DNA of 11,725 bases from Desulfocapsa sp. (GTDB taxonomy: Bacteria; Desulfobacterota; Desulfobulbia; Desulfobulbales; Desulfocapsaceae), in NCBI GenBank assembly GCA_029942265.1, contig JAOZTO010000038.1, positions 1 to 11,725 on the forward strand. The letters run 5' to 3'. Each line of letters opens with the position of its first letter. Position 1 is the stretch's first letter. A model generated the notes under the pieces. It was not told the DNA's origin, did no database searches, and was given only the letters and a program-made list of their open reading frames with translations. A program made the position numbers and the translations under genes. Below are positions 1 through 6,678 of this stretch, one piece after another.

Positions 1-7
1 GGCACAT

Positions 8-116
8 CTGAACAGTTACAGGTCAGTATTATGCCAACTATCATGTGCTGGCTGAGCAGTTACAATTTCATTGACATTAAAAATCAATTGTATTGTATGT
101 TTGTGTTGCAACTGTT
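8..116. promoter_or_regulatory. Three copies of decamer AACAGTTRCA near the transporter promoter
   Basis: AACAGTTACA at 11-20 and AGCAGTTACA at 55-64 lie within a 13-base direct repeat (CTGARCAGTTACA, 8-20 and 52-64, 12 of 13 identical). A third copy is inverted at 107-116 (TGCAACTGTT, read on the minus strand as AACAGTTGCA). Two copies lie upstream of the TTGACA box at 71-76 and one lies downstream of it. That arrangement would fit a regulator binding several sites around the promoter of the peptide transporter operon. The repeats are seen directly; the role is inferred and the regulator is unknown. A 6-base inverted repeat (GCACAT 2-7, ATGTGC 43-48) overlaps the same stretch. Confidence 0.4.
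71..98 (+). promoter_or_regulatory. Candidate sigma70-type promoter of the peptide transporter operon
   Basis: A perfect -35 box TTGACA lies at 71-76. The best -10 candidates are poor: TTGTAT at 93-98 (16-base spacer) or TATTGT at 91-96 (14-base spacer). A second possible -10 is TTATAG at 115-120. The weak -10 beside repeated motifs would suit an activator-dependent promoter, but this is inference. The leader would be about 100 bases long. Confidence 0.4.
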
Positions 117-161
117 ATAGACAAAAAGAGCTTTGTTGAGTAAAAGACAGAGTTTAGTACA

Positions 162-192
162 TAGCTTTAAAGCTAATTAATCATTCTGATTA
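162..192. promoter_or_regulatory. Two adjacent palindromes in the transporter leader
   Basis: TAGCTTTAAAGCTA at 162-175 is a perfect 14-base palindrome. Two bases later, TAATCA-TTC-TGATTA at 178-192 is a perfect 6-base inverted repeat with a 3-base spacer. They sit between the candidate promoter and the Shine-Dalgarno sequence at 201-206, a typical place for an operator or a small leader hairpin. Both are AT-rich, so some symmetry by chance is possible. Confidence 0.35.
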
Positions 193-212
193 CCAGAAAC
201 AAGGAGATTTTT

Positions 213-1763
213 ATGAAACAGATGAAGATTGTCGCTCTACTCTTAGTGTTGCTGTTTAGCGCTAGTGTTGTTGGAGCAAAGACCATTAAACTTGCCATGG
301 ATGCTGATCCGGTATCCCTTGACCCTCATGTACAGCTTTCAGGTGGAATGCTGCAATATTCCCATATGGTTTTTGATCCACTGGTTCGTTGGAGTCAGGA
401 TATGGACTTTGAGCCTCGTCTTGCTGAAAAATGGGAGCGTCTTGATGAAAACACCGTTCGTTTTCACCTTCGTAAGGGTGTGAAATTCCACAGTGGAAAT
501 CCCTTCACTGCAAAAGATGTTGTTTGGACATTTAATCGTTTGAAAAAAAGCCAGGATTTCAAAGCTCTTTTTGAACCCTTCACCGAAGCAGTTGCCGTTG
601 ATGACTACACAGTAGATCTCAAAACTGCAAAGCCATATGCACTTCTTCTGAACATGGCTACCTACGTCTTTCCAATGGACTCAGTATTTTATACCGGCAA
701 AGATGAATCTGGCCTGGAAAAAGATGCCATCGTTAAAACCGGCCCTTCCTTTGCACTCACCAACGAGTCAGGAACAGGTCCTTTTACTGTTGGTGATCGT
801 GAGCAGGGTGTAAAAACTGTTTTTAATCGTTTTTCAGAGTATTGGGACAAGTCTTCTCCAGGTAATGTGGATGAGATTATCCTTACTCCAATTAAACAGG
901 ATCCTACCCGTGTAGCGGCTCTTCTTTCTGGTGATGTTGATTTTATTATGCCTGTTTCTCCCCAGGATTTCAAAATGGTGGAAAAATCTAAAGATGCCAA
1001 GCTGGTTACTATGTCCGGTGGTCGTATTATCACTTTTCAGTTAAATCAGGAAAGACGTCCTGAATTCAAAGATCCCCGTGTCCGTCAGGCCATGGTTTAT
1101 GCTGTTAACAATGCAGGTATTGTTAAGAAAATCATGAAAGGTACTGCAACTACAGCTGCGCAGCAGGGACCTAAAGGATATCTTGGGTATAAAGAAAACC
1201 TTGCTCCTCGCTATGATATCGAAAAAGCAAAACAGCTGATGAAAGATGCTGGTTATGAAAAAGGTTTTGAAGTGAGCATGATGGCTCCTAATAACCGTTA
1301 TGTCAGTGATGAAAAAATTGCTGAAGCAGTTGCTGCAATGCTTGCAAAAATTGGTATTAAAGTGAATCTTAAAACCATGCCTAAAGCTCAATACTGGCCA
1401 CTATTTGATGAACGTGCCGCTGATATTATGATGATCGGATGGCATTCTGATACTGAAGATTCTGGTAACTTCTCAGAATTTCTTATTATGTGTCCAGATA
1501 AAGAAAAAGGATACGGTCAGTACAACTCAGGAAACTACTGTAACAAAAAAGTGGATGAGCTGGTACTTGGCGCACAGACAGAGACTGATCTCGTAAAACG
1601 TGCTGCAATGTTGCAGGATGTTGAGCAGATTCTTTATGATGAAGCTGTGTTTATTCCTCTGCATTGGCAGCATCTTTCATGGGCTGGTAAAAATAATGTA
1701 AATATTGAGGCTATTGTTAATGCTCAAAATTTTCCTTATTTTGGCGACCTGGTTGTAGAGTAA
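213..1763 (+). CDS. Periplasmic peptide-binding protein of an ABC importer (SBP family 5, DppA/OppA-like)
   Basis: Captures the substrate, probably di- or oligopeptides, in the periplasm and delivers it to the permease encoded downstream. The 516-residue product starts with a typical signal peptide (MKQMK, hydrophobic 6-20, likely cleavage after VVGA at residue 22). The family 5 signature follows at about 71-110 (AEKW, then LRKGVKFHSG and FTAKDVVWTFNRL). The GW-x2-D-x2-D segment at 409-416 aligns, from memory, with the DppA region holding the aspartate that binds the peptide N terminus. Cys427 and Cys443 are placed like the C-terminal disulfide of DppA. The start is fixed by an ideal AAGGAG at 201-206. 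The length matches the family (about 500-540). Nickel, heme or glutathione binding within this family cannot be excluded. The family is certain; the exact substrate is not. Confidence 0.93.
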   Translation: MKQMKIVALLLVLLFSASVVGAKTIKLAMDADPVSLDPHVQLSGGMLQYSHMVFDPLVRWSQDMDFEPRLAEKWERLDENTVRFHLRKGVKFHSGNPFTAKDVVWTFNRLKKSQDFKALFEPFTEAVAVDDYTVDLKTAKPYALLLNMATYVFPMDSVFYTGKDESGLEKDAIVKTGPSFALTNESGTGPFTVGDREQGVKTVFNRFSEYWDKSSPGNVDEIILTPIKQDPTRVAALLSGDVDFIMPVSPQDFKMVEKSKDAKLVTMSGGRIITFQLNQERRPEFKDPRVRQAMVYAVNNAGIVKKIMKGTATTAAQQGPKGYLGYKENLAPRYDIEKAKQLMKDAGYEKGFEVSMMAPNNRYVSDEKIAEAVAAMLAKIGIKVNLKTMPKAQYWPLFDERAADIMMIGWHSDTEDSGNFSEFLIMCPDKEKGYGQYNSGNYCNKKVDELVLGAQTETDLVKRAAMLQDVEQILYDEAVFIPLHWQHLSWAGKNNVNIEAIVNAQNFPYFGDLVVE

Positions 1764-1781
1764 ATGATGTGAAGTAACCAT

Positions 1782-1826
1782 AAAGGGACTGTGATGCACG
1801 TAGTTGTGTGACACATTCCCTTTTTT
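1782..1826 (+). terminator. Intra-operon rho-independent terminator or attenuator
   Basis: AAAGGGACTGTG at 1782-1793 pairs with CACATTCCCTTT at 1812-1823 (one C/T mismatch). Inside, GCAC and GTGT can extend the stem. The descending arm runs into TTTTTT at 1821-1826. It begins 18 bases after the binding-protein stop codon and ends 29 bases before the permease start. In binding-protein-dependent transporters such structures usually allow partial readthrough, so the binding protein is made in excess. The structure is read from the sequence; its efficiency is inferred. Confidence 0.75.
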
Positions 1827-1855
1827 AGTGCTCCCTAAGGAACCCATTATCTTTT

Positions 1856-2827
1856 ATGTTTGCGTTTATTGTCCGTAGAATAATTCAGGCCACTGTCGTT
1901 ATGCTGGTTATCGGTTTTATCGGTTTCTCGGTAAAACATCAGCTTGGCGATCCTGTTCGTGATCTGGTCGGGATTTCCGTCTCTGTAGAAGAGCGTGAAG
2001 CGCTACGTGAACAACTGGGATTGAACGATTCATTCTTTGAACAGTATGGCAGGTTTGTCTCCAATGCTGTCCGTGGCGATCTTGGATATTCCTATTTTTT
2101 TAAAAAACCGGCACTTGATGTTATATTGTCCAAGGCTCCCGCAACCATTGAGCTGGTTTTTGTATCAAGTATGTTGATTTTGTTACTCTCTGTTCCCATG
2201 GGGCTTTATTCGGCCATCTATCCGAAACGGTTTTTTTCACGCCTTGCCATGGGGGTCTCCATTGTTGGAGTATCTATCCCGGTTTTTCTTACTGCCATTG
2301 TTCTGATTTATGTCTTTGCCGTTCAACTGCACTGGTTACCTTCTTATGGCCGGGGGGATACTGTGAATATATTGGGTTGGGAAAGTGGGCTCTTTACAAT
2401 CGATGGCTTACGGCATCTGGTACTTCCATCCATTGCTTTATCCTCAATTATGCTTCCACTATTTATTCGTCTTATCCGAGCAGAAATGATGGAGGTGCTG
2501 GAAACAGAATATATAAAATATGCCTGGGCCAAAGGACTGACAAGAAAACGGGTCTGGCTGGTGCATGCCTTTAAAAATACCTTACTGCCTGTAATTACAG
2601 TTGGCGGTGTACAGTTGGGTATTTTAATAGCCTTTACGATTCTTACCGAAACTGTGTTTCAGTGGCAGGGAATGGGTTTTATGTTTCTTGAGGCGGTGGA
2701 ACGATCTGATACGGCGCTACTTGTCGCCTATCTTGTTGTAGTTGGAGCACTGTTTGTGGTTGTAAACACTGTAGTTGATATTGTTTACGGACTTGTAAAC
2801 CCGACAGTTACCATTGCCTCACGCTAA
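1856..2827 (+). CDS. dppB: ABC peptide transporter permease, DppB-type
   Basis: First of the two integral membrane subunits forming the translocation channel in the inner membrane. The 323-residue product begins MFAFIVRRI, the usual start of DppB/OppB proteins, with a first transmembrane segment at about 9-25. A periplasmic region follows, containing GDPVRDL and the REQLGLN motif (51-57). Further membrane segments lie at about 97-120, 131-157, 188-206, 245-264 and 288-312. The cytoplasmic EAA loop that docks on the ATPase is at 218-229 (EYIKYAWAKGLT). A conserved segment, ETVFQWQGMGFMF, follows at 265-277. AAGGA at 1837-1841 is the only ribosome binding site seen and lies rather far (14 bases) from the ATG. 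Length is normal for the family. The symbol denotes the subfamily; substrate specificity is not proven. Confidence 0.93.
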   Translation: MFAFIVRRIIQATVVMLVIGFIGFSVKHQLGDPVRDLVGISVSVEEREALREQLGLNDSFFEQYGRFVSNAVRGDLGYSYFFKKPALDVILSKAPATIELVFVSSMLILLLSVPMGLYSAIYPKRFFSRLAMGVSIVGVSIPVFLTAIVLIYVFAVQLHWLPSYGRGDTVNILGWESGLFTIDGLRHLVLPSIALSSIMLPLFIRLIRAEMMEVLETEYIKYAWAKGLTRKRVWLVHAFKNTLLPVITVGGVQLGILIAFTILTETVFQWQGMGFMFLEAVERSDTALLVAYLVVVGALFVVVNTVVDIVYGLVNPTVTIASR

Positions 2828-2885
2828 TCAGCTGTTTAAACTGTTTTGAAACCAACTCGAATATTTACGATTATAAAGTACGTTA

Positions 2886-3806
2886 ATGCAGACAAAACGA
2901 CAAAAAATAAAGGATTCATACCTTCTCTATAGTTTTCGGCGTGATAAAGTTGCCATAGTGAGTGCAACTATCCTTGCACTGTTCCTGTTTGCCGCTCTTT
3001 TTGCGCCAATGCTGGCACCTTATGATCCTTATGATGTGACATCCATTGATATTATGGATGCTGAGATTCCACCTTCCTGGATGGAAGGCGGCGAATCCCG
3101 TTTCTTTCTGGGAACGGACATTATGGGTAGAGACCTGCTTTCAACCATGTTGTACGGTCTGCGTATATCCGTGGCGATTGGTATCGGTGCTGTATTTCTA
3201 CAGGCTTTTATCGGTATCGCTATTGGTCTTGCCTCCGGCTATCTTGGTGGGAGGGTGGACGCAGTACTTATGCGTATTGCCGATGTGCAACTCTCTTTTT
3301 CCACACTTATGGTTGCAATCATTGTGAGTGCTATCGTGCAGGTCGCATTTGGGGTAGGGCGTTACGAACAGATTGCCGTGCCTCTGTTGATTGTTATTAT
3401 TGGGATTGCGGAGTGGCCACAATATGCCCGAACAGTGCGCGCATCTGTACTTGGAGAAAAAAACAAGGAATACGTTGAGGCGGCACGGGTGATCGGGCTT
3501 GATTCTAAACGTATTATGTTTTCTCATATTTTGCCAAACACTCTCTCTCCCGTGCTTGTTATTTCAACTGTTCAGGTTGCAAATGCCGTGATGAGTGAGG
3601 CGGCACTTTCTTTTCTTGGTCTTGGCATGCCTGTGTCCATGCCCTCCATTGGCTCACTTATTAATGCAGGCTTTGAGTATATCTTTTCCGGTGCCTGGTG
3701 GATCACGTTTTTTCCGGCCATGTTGCTTATAGTATTTATTTTGGTAATCAACCTTCTGGGTGACTGGCTACGTGATGTTCTTAATCCTAAACTCTATAAA
3801 GGCTGA
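2886..3806 (+). CDS. dppC: ABC peptide transporter permease, DppC-type
   Basis: Second inner-membrane channel subunit, pairing with the DppB-type protein. The 306-residue product has the DppC/OppC layout: a cytoplasmic N terminus with YSFRRDKVA (15-23), a first transmembrane segment at about 23-42, and the conserved LGTDIMGRDLLSTMLYGLR at 75-93. Core membrane segments follow. The EAA loop EYVEAARVIGL is at 195-205, FLGLG at 243-247, and the C-terminal LGDWLRDVLNPK at 291-302. It follows dppB by 58 bases. No convincing Shine-Dalgarno sequence precedes the ATG (the nearest purines are AAAGTA at 2875-2880). An in-frame stop at 2874-2876 leaves no alternative upstream start. It ends directly before the next gene, so translation is probably coupled. 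Confidence 0.93.
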   Translation: MQTKRQKIKDSYLLYSFRRDKVAIVSATILALFLFAALFAPMLAPYDPYDVTSIDIMDAEIPPSWMEGGESRFFLGTDIMGRDLLSTMLYGLRISVAIGIGAVFLQAFIGIAIGLASGYLGGRVDAVLMRIADVQLSFSTLMVAIIVSAIVQVAFGVGRYEQIAVPLLIVIIGIAEWPQYARTVRASVLGEKNKEYVEAARVIGLDSKRIMFSHILPNTLSPVLVISTVQVANAVMSEAALSFLGLGMPVSMPSIGSLINAGFEYIFSGAWWITFFPAMLLIVFILVINLLGDWLRDVLNPKLYKG

Positions 3807-3809
3807 GTG

Positions 3810-4799
3810 ATGCAACTGCTTGAAGTAAAAAATCTTGAAGTCAGTTTTGCACTTCGTCAAGGAGATCTTGTCGCACTGAACGATATTTCGTTCAGTCTTG
3901 GCAAGAAAGAACGATTGGGAGTGGTTGGAGAATCCGGTGCTGGGAAGTCAGTTACAGGATTTGCCGTTATAAATCTTATTTCCAAACCTGGAAAGATCAC
4001 AAACGGCGAAATTCTCTTTGAAGGAAAGAGGCTAGACACCCTTTCTGAAAAAGAGATGCGCACTATCCGTGGTAACCGTATTTCCATGATCTTTCAAGAT
4101 CCGATGATGACTCTTAATCCTGTTCTTACCATTGGAACCCAGATGGTGGAGACCTTGCAGGCGCATCGAAAAATCAGCCAAAAAGAGGCTGAAGCAGTAG
4201 CTGTTAAGAAACTGGAACGTGTACATATCCCATCCCCCGCAAGACGTCTCAGCCAATATCCCCATGAGTTCTCAGGTGGAATGCGACAACGCATTATCAT
4301 TGCCATTGCACTCCTTACAGACCCATCAATTATAATAGCTGATGAACCAACCACAGCACTTGATGTGACCATTCAGGCTGAAATTATGGATCTGCTTCAG
4401 GAATTGTGTAATTCAGAAGATATGGGATTAATGCTTATAACGCACGATTTAGGAGTAGTTGCAGAAGTAACAGAACGAGTATTGGTAATGTATGCTGGGA
4501 AGATAATTGAAACGGCAAAAACATCTGATCTTGTTTCAAATCCATTGCATCCTTACACCCGTGGTTTGATGAATGCCCTGCCAGGACATGGCACCTGTGA
4601 TACGGCCAATCGATTACAGCAAATTCCTGGAACCATGCCAAACCTTACTGAAATTGCACCTGGATGTTCTTTTCATCCACGTTGTGAGCATTGTCAGGAT
4701 ATTTGCAGCAGTGAAGTTCCTCAGTTACGAAAAATCAGTGGGAATGACAGCCGATTTGTGAGCTGCCATTTTGCAGAAGAGGGGTGGCAGAATGGCTGA
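3810..4799 (+). CDS. dppD: ABC peptide transporter ATPase, DppD-type
   Basis: Nucleotide-binding subunit that, together with the F-type ATPase, drives import by ATP hydrolysis at the cytoplasmic face. The 329-residue product carries a Walker A GESGAGKS at 40-47, the Q-loop Gln96, the signature FSGGMRQR at 154-161, Walker B IIIADEP at 174-180 with catalytic Glu179, the D-loop TALD (182-185) and switch His212. The C-terminal oligopeptide-transporter extension (HPYTRGL from 247) holds Cys286, 292, 299 and 319, spaced C-X5-C-X6-C-X19-C, plus Cys295. This is the pattern linked to an iron-sulfur cluster in some Dpp/Opp ATPases. I chose the ATG at 3810 over the GTG at 3807 because AAAGG at 3798-3802 is then better spaced. 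The last 8 bases overlap the next gene. Confidence 0.95.
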   Translation: MQLLEVKNLEVSFALRQGDLVALNDISFSLGKKERLGVVGESGAGKSVTGFAVINLISKPGKITNGEILFEGKRLDTLSEKEMRTIRGNRISMIFQDPMMTLNPVLTIGTQMVETLQAHRKISQKEAEAVAVKKLERVHIPSPARRLSQYPHEFSGGMRQRIIIAIALLTDPSIIIADEPTTALDVTIQAEIMDLLQELCNSEDMGLMLITHDLGVVAEVTERVLVMYAGKIIETAKTSDLVSNPLHPYTRGLMNALPGHGTCDTANRLQQIPGTMPNLTEIAPGCSFHPRCEHCQDICSSEVPQLRKISGNDSRFVSCHFAEEGWQNG

Positions 4800-5808
4800 A
4801 GCAATCGTCACAATTGACAATCTTGTTAAATATTTTGATATTTCTGGTGGTTTTCTTGAACAGCTACAGTTTGATTCAGGAAAAATAGTTCGTAGGAAGA
4901 CTGAAGTAAAAGCAGTAAATGGTGTGAGTTTTTCAATACAGCCAGGCGAAACTCTTGCTGTTGTAGGGGAATCTGGTTGTGGAAAATCCACCCTTGCTCG
5001 TACAGTCATTGGATTGTATCCACCAACTTCCGGGAGTGTGTATTTTAAAGGGGAGCGCATTGATACTTTAAGCCCTCAGCAAATGTTGCCCTATCGTAAA
5101 CAGATGCAGATGATTTTCCAGGATCCTTATGCTTCTCTCAATCCACGAAAGAGTGTTAGGCAGACCCTTGAAGAACCCATTCGTTTTCACATGGGAACGC
5201 TCAATAAAGGTGAAGTTGAAGAACGAATGGCTCATGTGATGGAACAGGTTGGTGTGAATCCCGGATGGAAAGATCGCTTTCCCCATGAATTTTCTGGCGG
5301 TCAGCGTCAGCGTATTGCCATTGCACGATCACTTGTGATTGATCCCCTGTTTGTGGTTGCTGACGAACCAGTCTCAGCACTGGATGTTTCTATTCAGGCA
5401 CAAATCCTAAATCTTCTTATGGACGCTCAGGAAGAAAGAGGATTGACATATCTCTTTATTACCCATGATCTTTCTGTGGTGCGCCATATTGCTGCACGGG
5501 TTGCGGTGATGTATCTTGGAACGTTGTGTGAGCTTGCCCCAACAAGTGAGTTGTACAGCACTCCTCGACACCCTTACACACAGGCACTACTGTCTGCAAT
5601 CCCTGTACTTGATGGAAAGAAGAAAAAACATATCAAATTAGCAGGTGAAATACCTACCCCTATTAATCTCCCCACCGGTTGTATTTTTCATGGTCGCTGT
5701 ATCCATGCAGATGATCGCTGTCGGAGCGAGATACCAGAATTGATGGAAAGCTCAGATTCATCCGAGGTGCTTGTTGCATGCCATGGTGTTGCAGAAGGAA
5801 GAATATAA
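4792..5808 (+). CDS. dppF: ABC peptide transporter ATPase, DppF-type
   Basis: Partner ATPase of the heterodimeric motor. The 338-residue product has Walker A GESGCGKST at 59-67, Q-loop Gln110, signature FSGGQRQR at 167-174, Walker B VVADEP at 188-193 with catalytic Glu192, and switch His225. Its motifs are intact, like those of the D subunit, so both ATP sites should be active. The C-terminal extension (RHPYTQALL from 259) also carries the four-cysteine pattern: Cys297, 303, 310 and 330. The start at 4792 has AGGGG at 4780-4784 seven bases upstream and overlaps dppD by 8 bases, implying translational coupling. A longer reading from TTG at 4771 has no better support. Residues 22-41 form an insertion between the first strand and the conserved VNGVSF segment, as in many F-type subunits. 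No strong terminator follows. Confidence 0.95.
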   Translation: MAEAIVTIDNLVKYFDISGGFLEQLQFDSGKIVRRKTEVKAVNGVSFSIQPGETLAVVGESGCGKSTLARTVIGLYPPTSGSVYFKGERIDTLSPQQMLPYRKQMQMIFQDPYASLNPRKSVRQTLEEPIRFHMGTLNKGEVEERMAHVMEQVGVNPGWKDRFPHEFSGGQRQRIAIARSLVIDPLFVVADEPVSALDVSIQAQILNLLMDAQEERGLTYLFITHDLSVVRHIAARVAVMYLGTLCELAPTSELYSTPRHPYTQALLSAIPVLDGKKKKHIKLAGEIPTPINLPTGCIFHGRCIHADDRCRSEIPELMESSDSSEVLVACHGVAEGRI

Positions 5809-5828
5809 AAACTCTATTTTCGATTCTT

Positions 5829-5854
5829 CCCCCCCCTTAGGGTGCCTTTAGGCA
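5829..5854. other. Run of eight C and small hairpin between transporter and envelope genes
   Basis: The gap 5809-5921 carries C8 at 5829-5836, then a short hairpin TGCC-TTTA-GGCA at 5843-5854. No T-tract follows, so it is not a standard terminator. AACTCT at 5810-5815 is complementary to AGAGTT at 5873-5878 and could close a larger loop. The C run sits 86 bases upstream of the next gene; a matching run lies upstream of hsdM. No convincing promoter was recognised here. Confidence 0.3.
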
Positions 5855-5921
5855 ATTATGGCCGCAACAACAAGAGTTACATGTGAATAATTCTACTCAA
5901 AACATTTCCAGGAGAAACGCT

Positions 5922-6335
5922 ATGAAGCAAATGTTACTTTCTGCTATGGTTGTTAGTTTGCTATTTTGTACTGTATCTAGCGCGTTAGCTAAAGAGACAA
6001 ATGCTACAGAAGAACCTCAAAAGCAGGCTTTTTTATTGACTACCGGACAGGATCTTGTGGATCTTTGTTCGCTTGATAAGAAAAGCTCACTCTACGAAAA
6101 GTCCATTGGTTTTTGTTACGGATACGCAAGCGGTGCTATGAGTTTTTATGGAGCAATTGCTAAATCACCCAAAGTACCTAAAATAGTCTGTTCCGATCAT
6201 ATGATTACTCGCAATGAGGTGGTTCAGACATTCCTGAACTGGGCAAAGAATAATCCTCAACATCTTACTGAACCACCAATTGATAGTTTGCTAAGGGCTG
6301 TAGTCGCTAAATGGCCCTGCTCCAAAAAAGAATAA
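5922..6335 (+). CDS. Secreted Rap1a/Tai-like small cysteine-rich protein
   Basis: The 137-residue product has a clear signal peptide (MKQM, hydrophobic 5-20, cleavage likely after SSALA at 23), so it should act in the periplasm. The mature part has the pattern of the Rap1a/Tai family: DLVDLC with Cys49, FCYGYASGAM with Cys65, then Cys90 and a C-terminal WPC with Cys133. These four cysteines probably form two disulfides. Characterised members neutralise periplasmic amidase effectors of type VI secretion, but most family members stand alone and have no known function. No effector gene is visible here, so an immunity role is not supported. AGGAGA at 5910-5915 fixes the ATG at 5922; a longer form from GTG 5883 would bury the signal peptide. 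The next gene follows after 16 bases, suggesting an operon. Confidence 0.75.
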   Translation: MKQMLLSAMVVSLLFCTVSSALAKETNATEEPQKQAFLLTTGQDLVDLCSLDKKSSLYEKSIGFCYGYASGAMSFYGAIAKSPKVPKIVCSDHMITRNEVVQTFLNWAKNNPQHLTEPPIDSLLRAVVAKWPCSKKE

Positions 6336-6351
6336 TAACGGAGGAATAATC

Positions 6352-6579
6352 GTGGATATATGTAAGCAACAGTTCAATAAAGTTGTTATGTTATTACTTG
6401 TCGTGGCTACGTTAGGCCTAAATGGATGTAATAGTATTGTTGCCAGTGCAGCGGCTGGAGCGGCAGCTAGTGCTACAGCATCAGCAATTTATGGGCGTAG
6501 TGGTGACGATATCATGCGTGATGCAGGTGTTGGCGCTGCAAGTGGTGCAGCCGCTGGCTTTGTGTACAGTCTGTTTTAG
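6352..6579 (+). CDS. Small glycine/alanine-rich lipoprotein
   Basis: A 75-residue product that is probably lipid-modified. It has a charged start, a hydrophobic stretch at about 11-22 and a lipobox-like LNGC ending at Cys26 (Asn at -2 is slightly unusual). The residue after the cysteine is Asn, not Asp, which favours the outer membrane if E. coli-type sorting applies. The mature 50 residues are rich in Ala and Gly with small-residue spacing (GVGAASGAAAG near 58-68), resembling a short glycine zipper that may associate with membrane or self-assemble. The start is GTG, well supported by GGAGG at 6340-6344 with a 7-base spacer. It lies 16 bases after the Rap1a-like gene and the two are probably co-transcribed. 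I do not recognise a named family beyond this description. Confidence 0.75.
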   Translation: MDICKQQFNKVVMLLLVVATLGLNGCNSIVASAAAGAAASATASAIYGRSGDDIMRDAGVGAASGAAAGFVYSLF

Positions 6580-6615
6580 TCTTTACGAAGTTTAGGCGAA
6601 AGGGCATTCTCGGAC

Positions 6616-6669
6616 AGCCTCCTAGGCTATTTATTTACTCTTCTGTTTGTGTGATGACACACTCGTGTG
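6616..6669 (+). promoter_or_regulatory. Hairpins between the lipoprotein and AsmA-like genes
   Basis: AGCCT-CCT-AGGCT at 6616-6628 is a 5-base stem followed by a T-rich but interrupted stretch, at best a weak terminator. Downstream, GTGTG-ATGA-CACAC (6649-6662) and CACAC-TC-GTGTG (6658-6669) share the same CACAC, so only one can form at a time. The second ends 9 bases before the ATG of the AsmA-like gene. A switch in translation is possible but only inferred. Confidence 0.3.
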
Positions 6670-6678
6670 CCTTGATGT

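Noticed and set aside
1041..1391. 116-codon open frame on the minus strand inside the binding-protein gene
   Set aside because: It is antisense to a strongly supported coding region, has no recognisable domain, and its composition is explained by the codons of the sense gene.
4771..4791. Upstream TTG start for the DppF-type ATPase
   Set aside because: The ATG at 4792 has a well-spaced AGGGG, and the extra seven residues are not part of the conserved fold.
5843..5854. Terminator after dppF (TGCC-TTTA-GGCA)
   Set aside because: Only a 4-base stem and no T-tract; too weak to call a terminator.
5883..5921. Longer start (GTG 5883) for the Rap1a-like gene
   Set aside because: It would place 13 extra residues before a typical signal peptide, and the ATG at 5922 has an ideal AGGAGA upstream.
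5922..6335. Rap1a-like protein as type VI secretion immunity protein
   Set aside because: No amidase effector or type VI gene lies next to it in this window; family members outside effector pairs are common.
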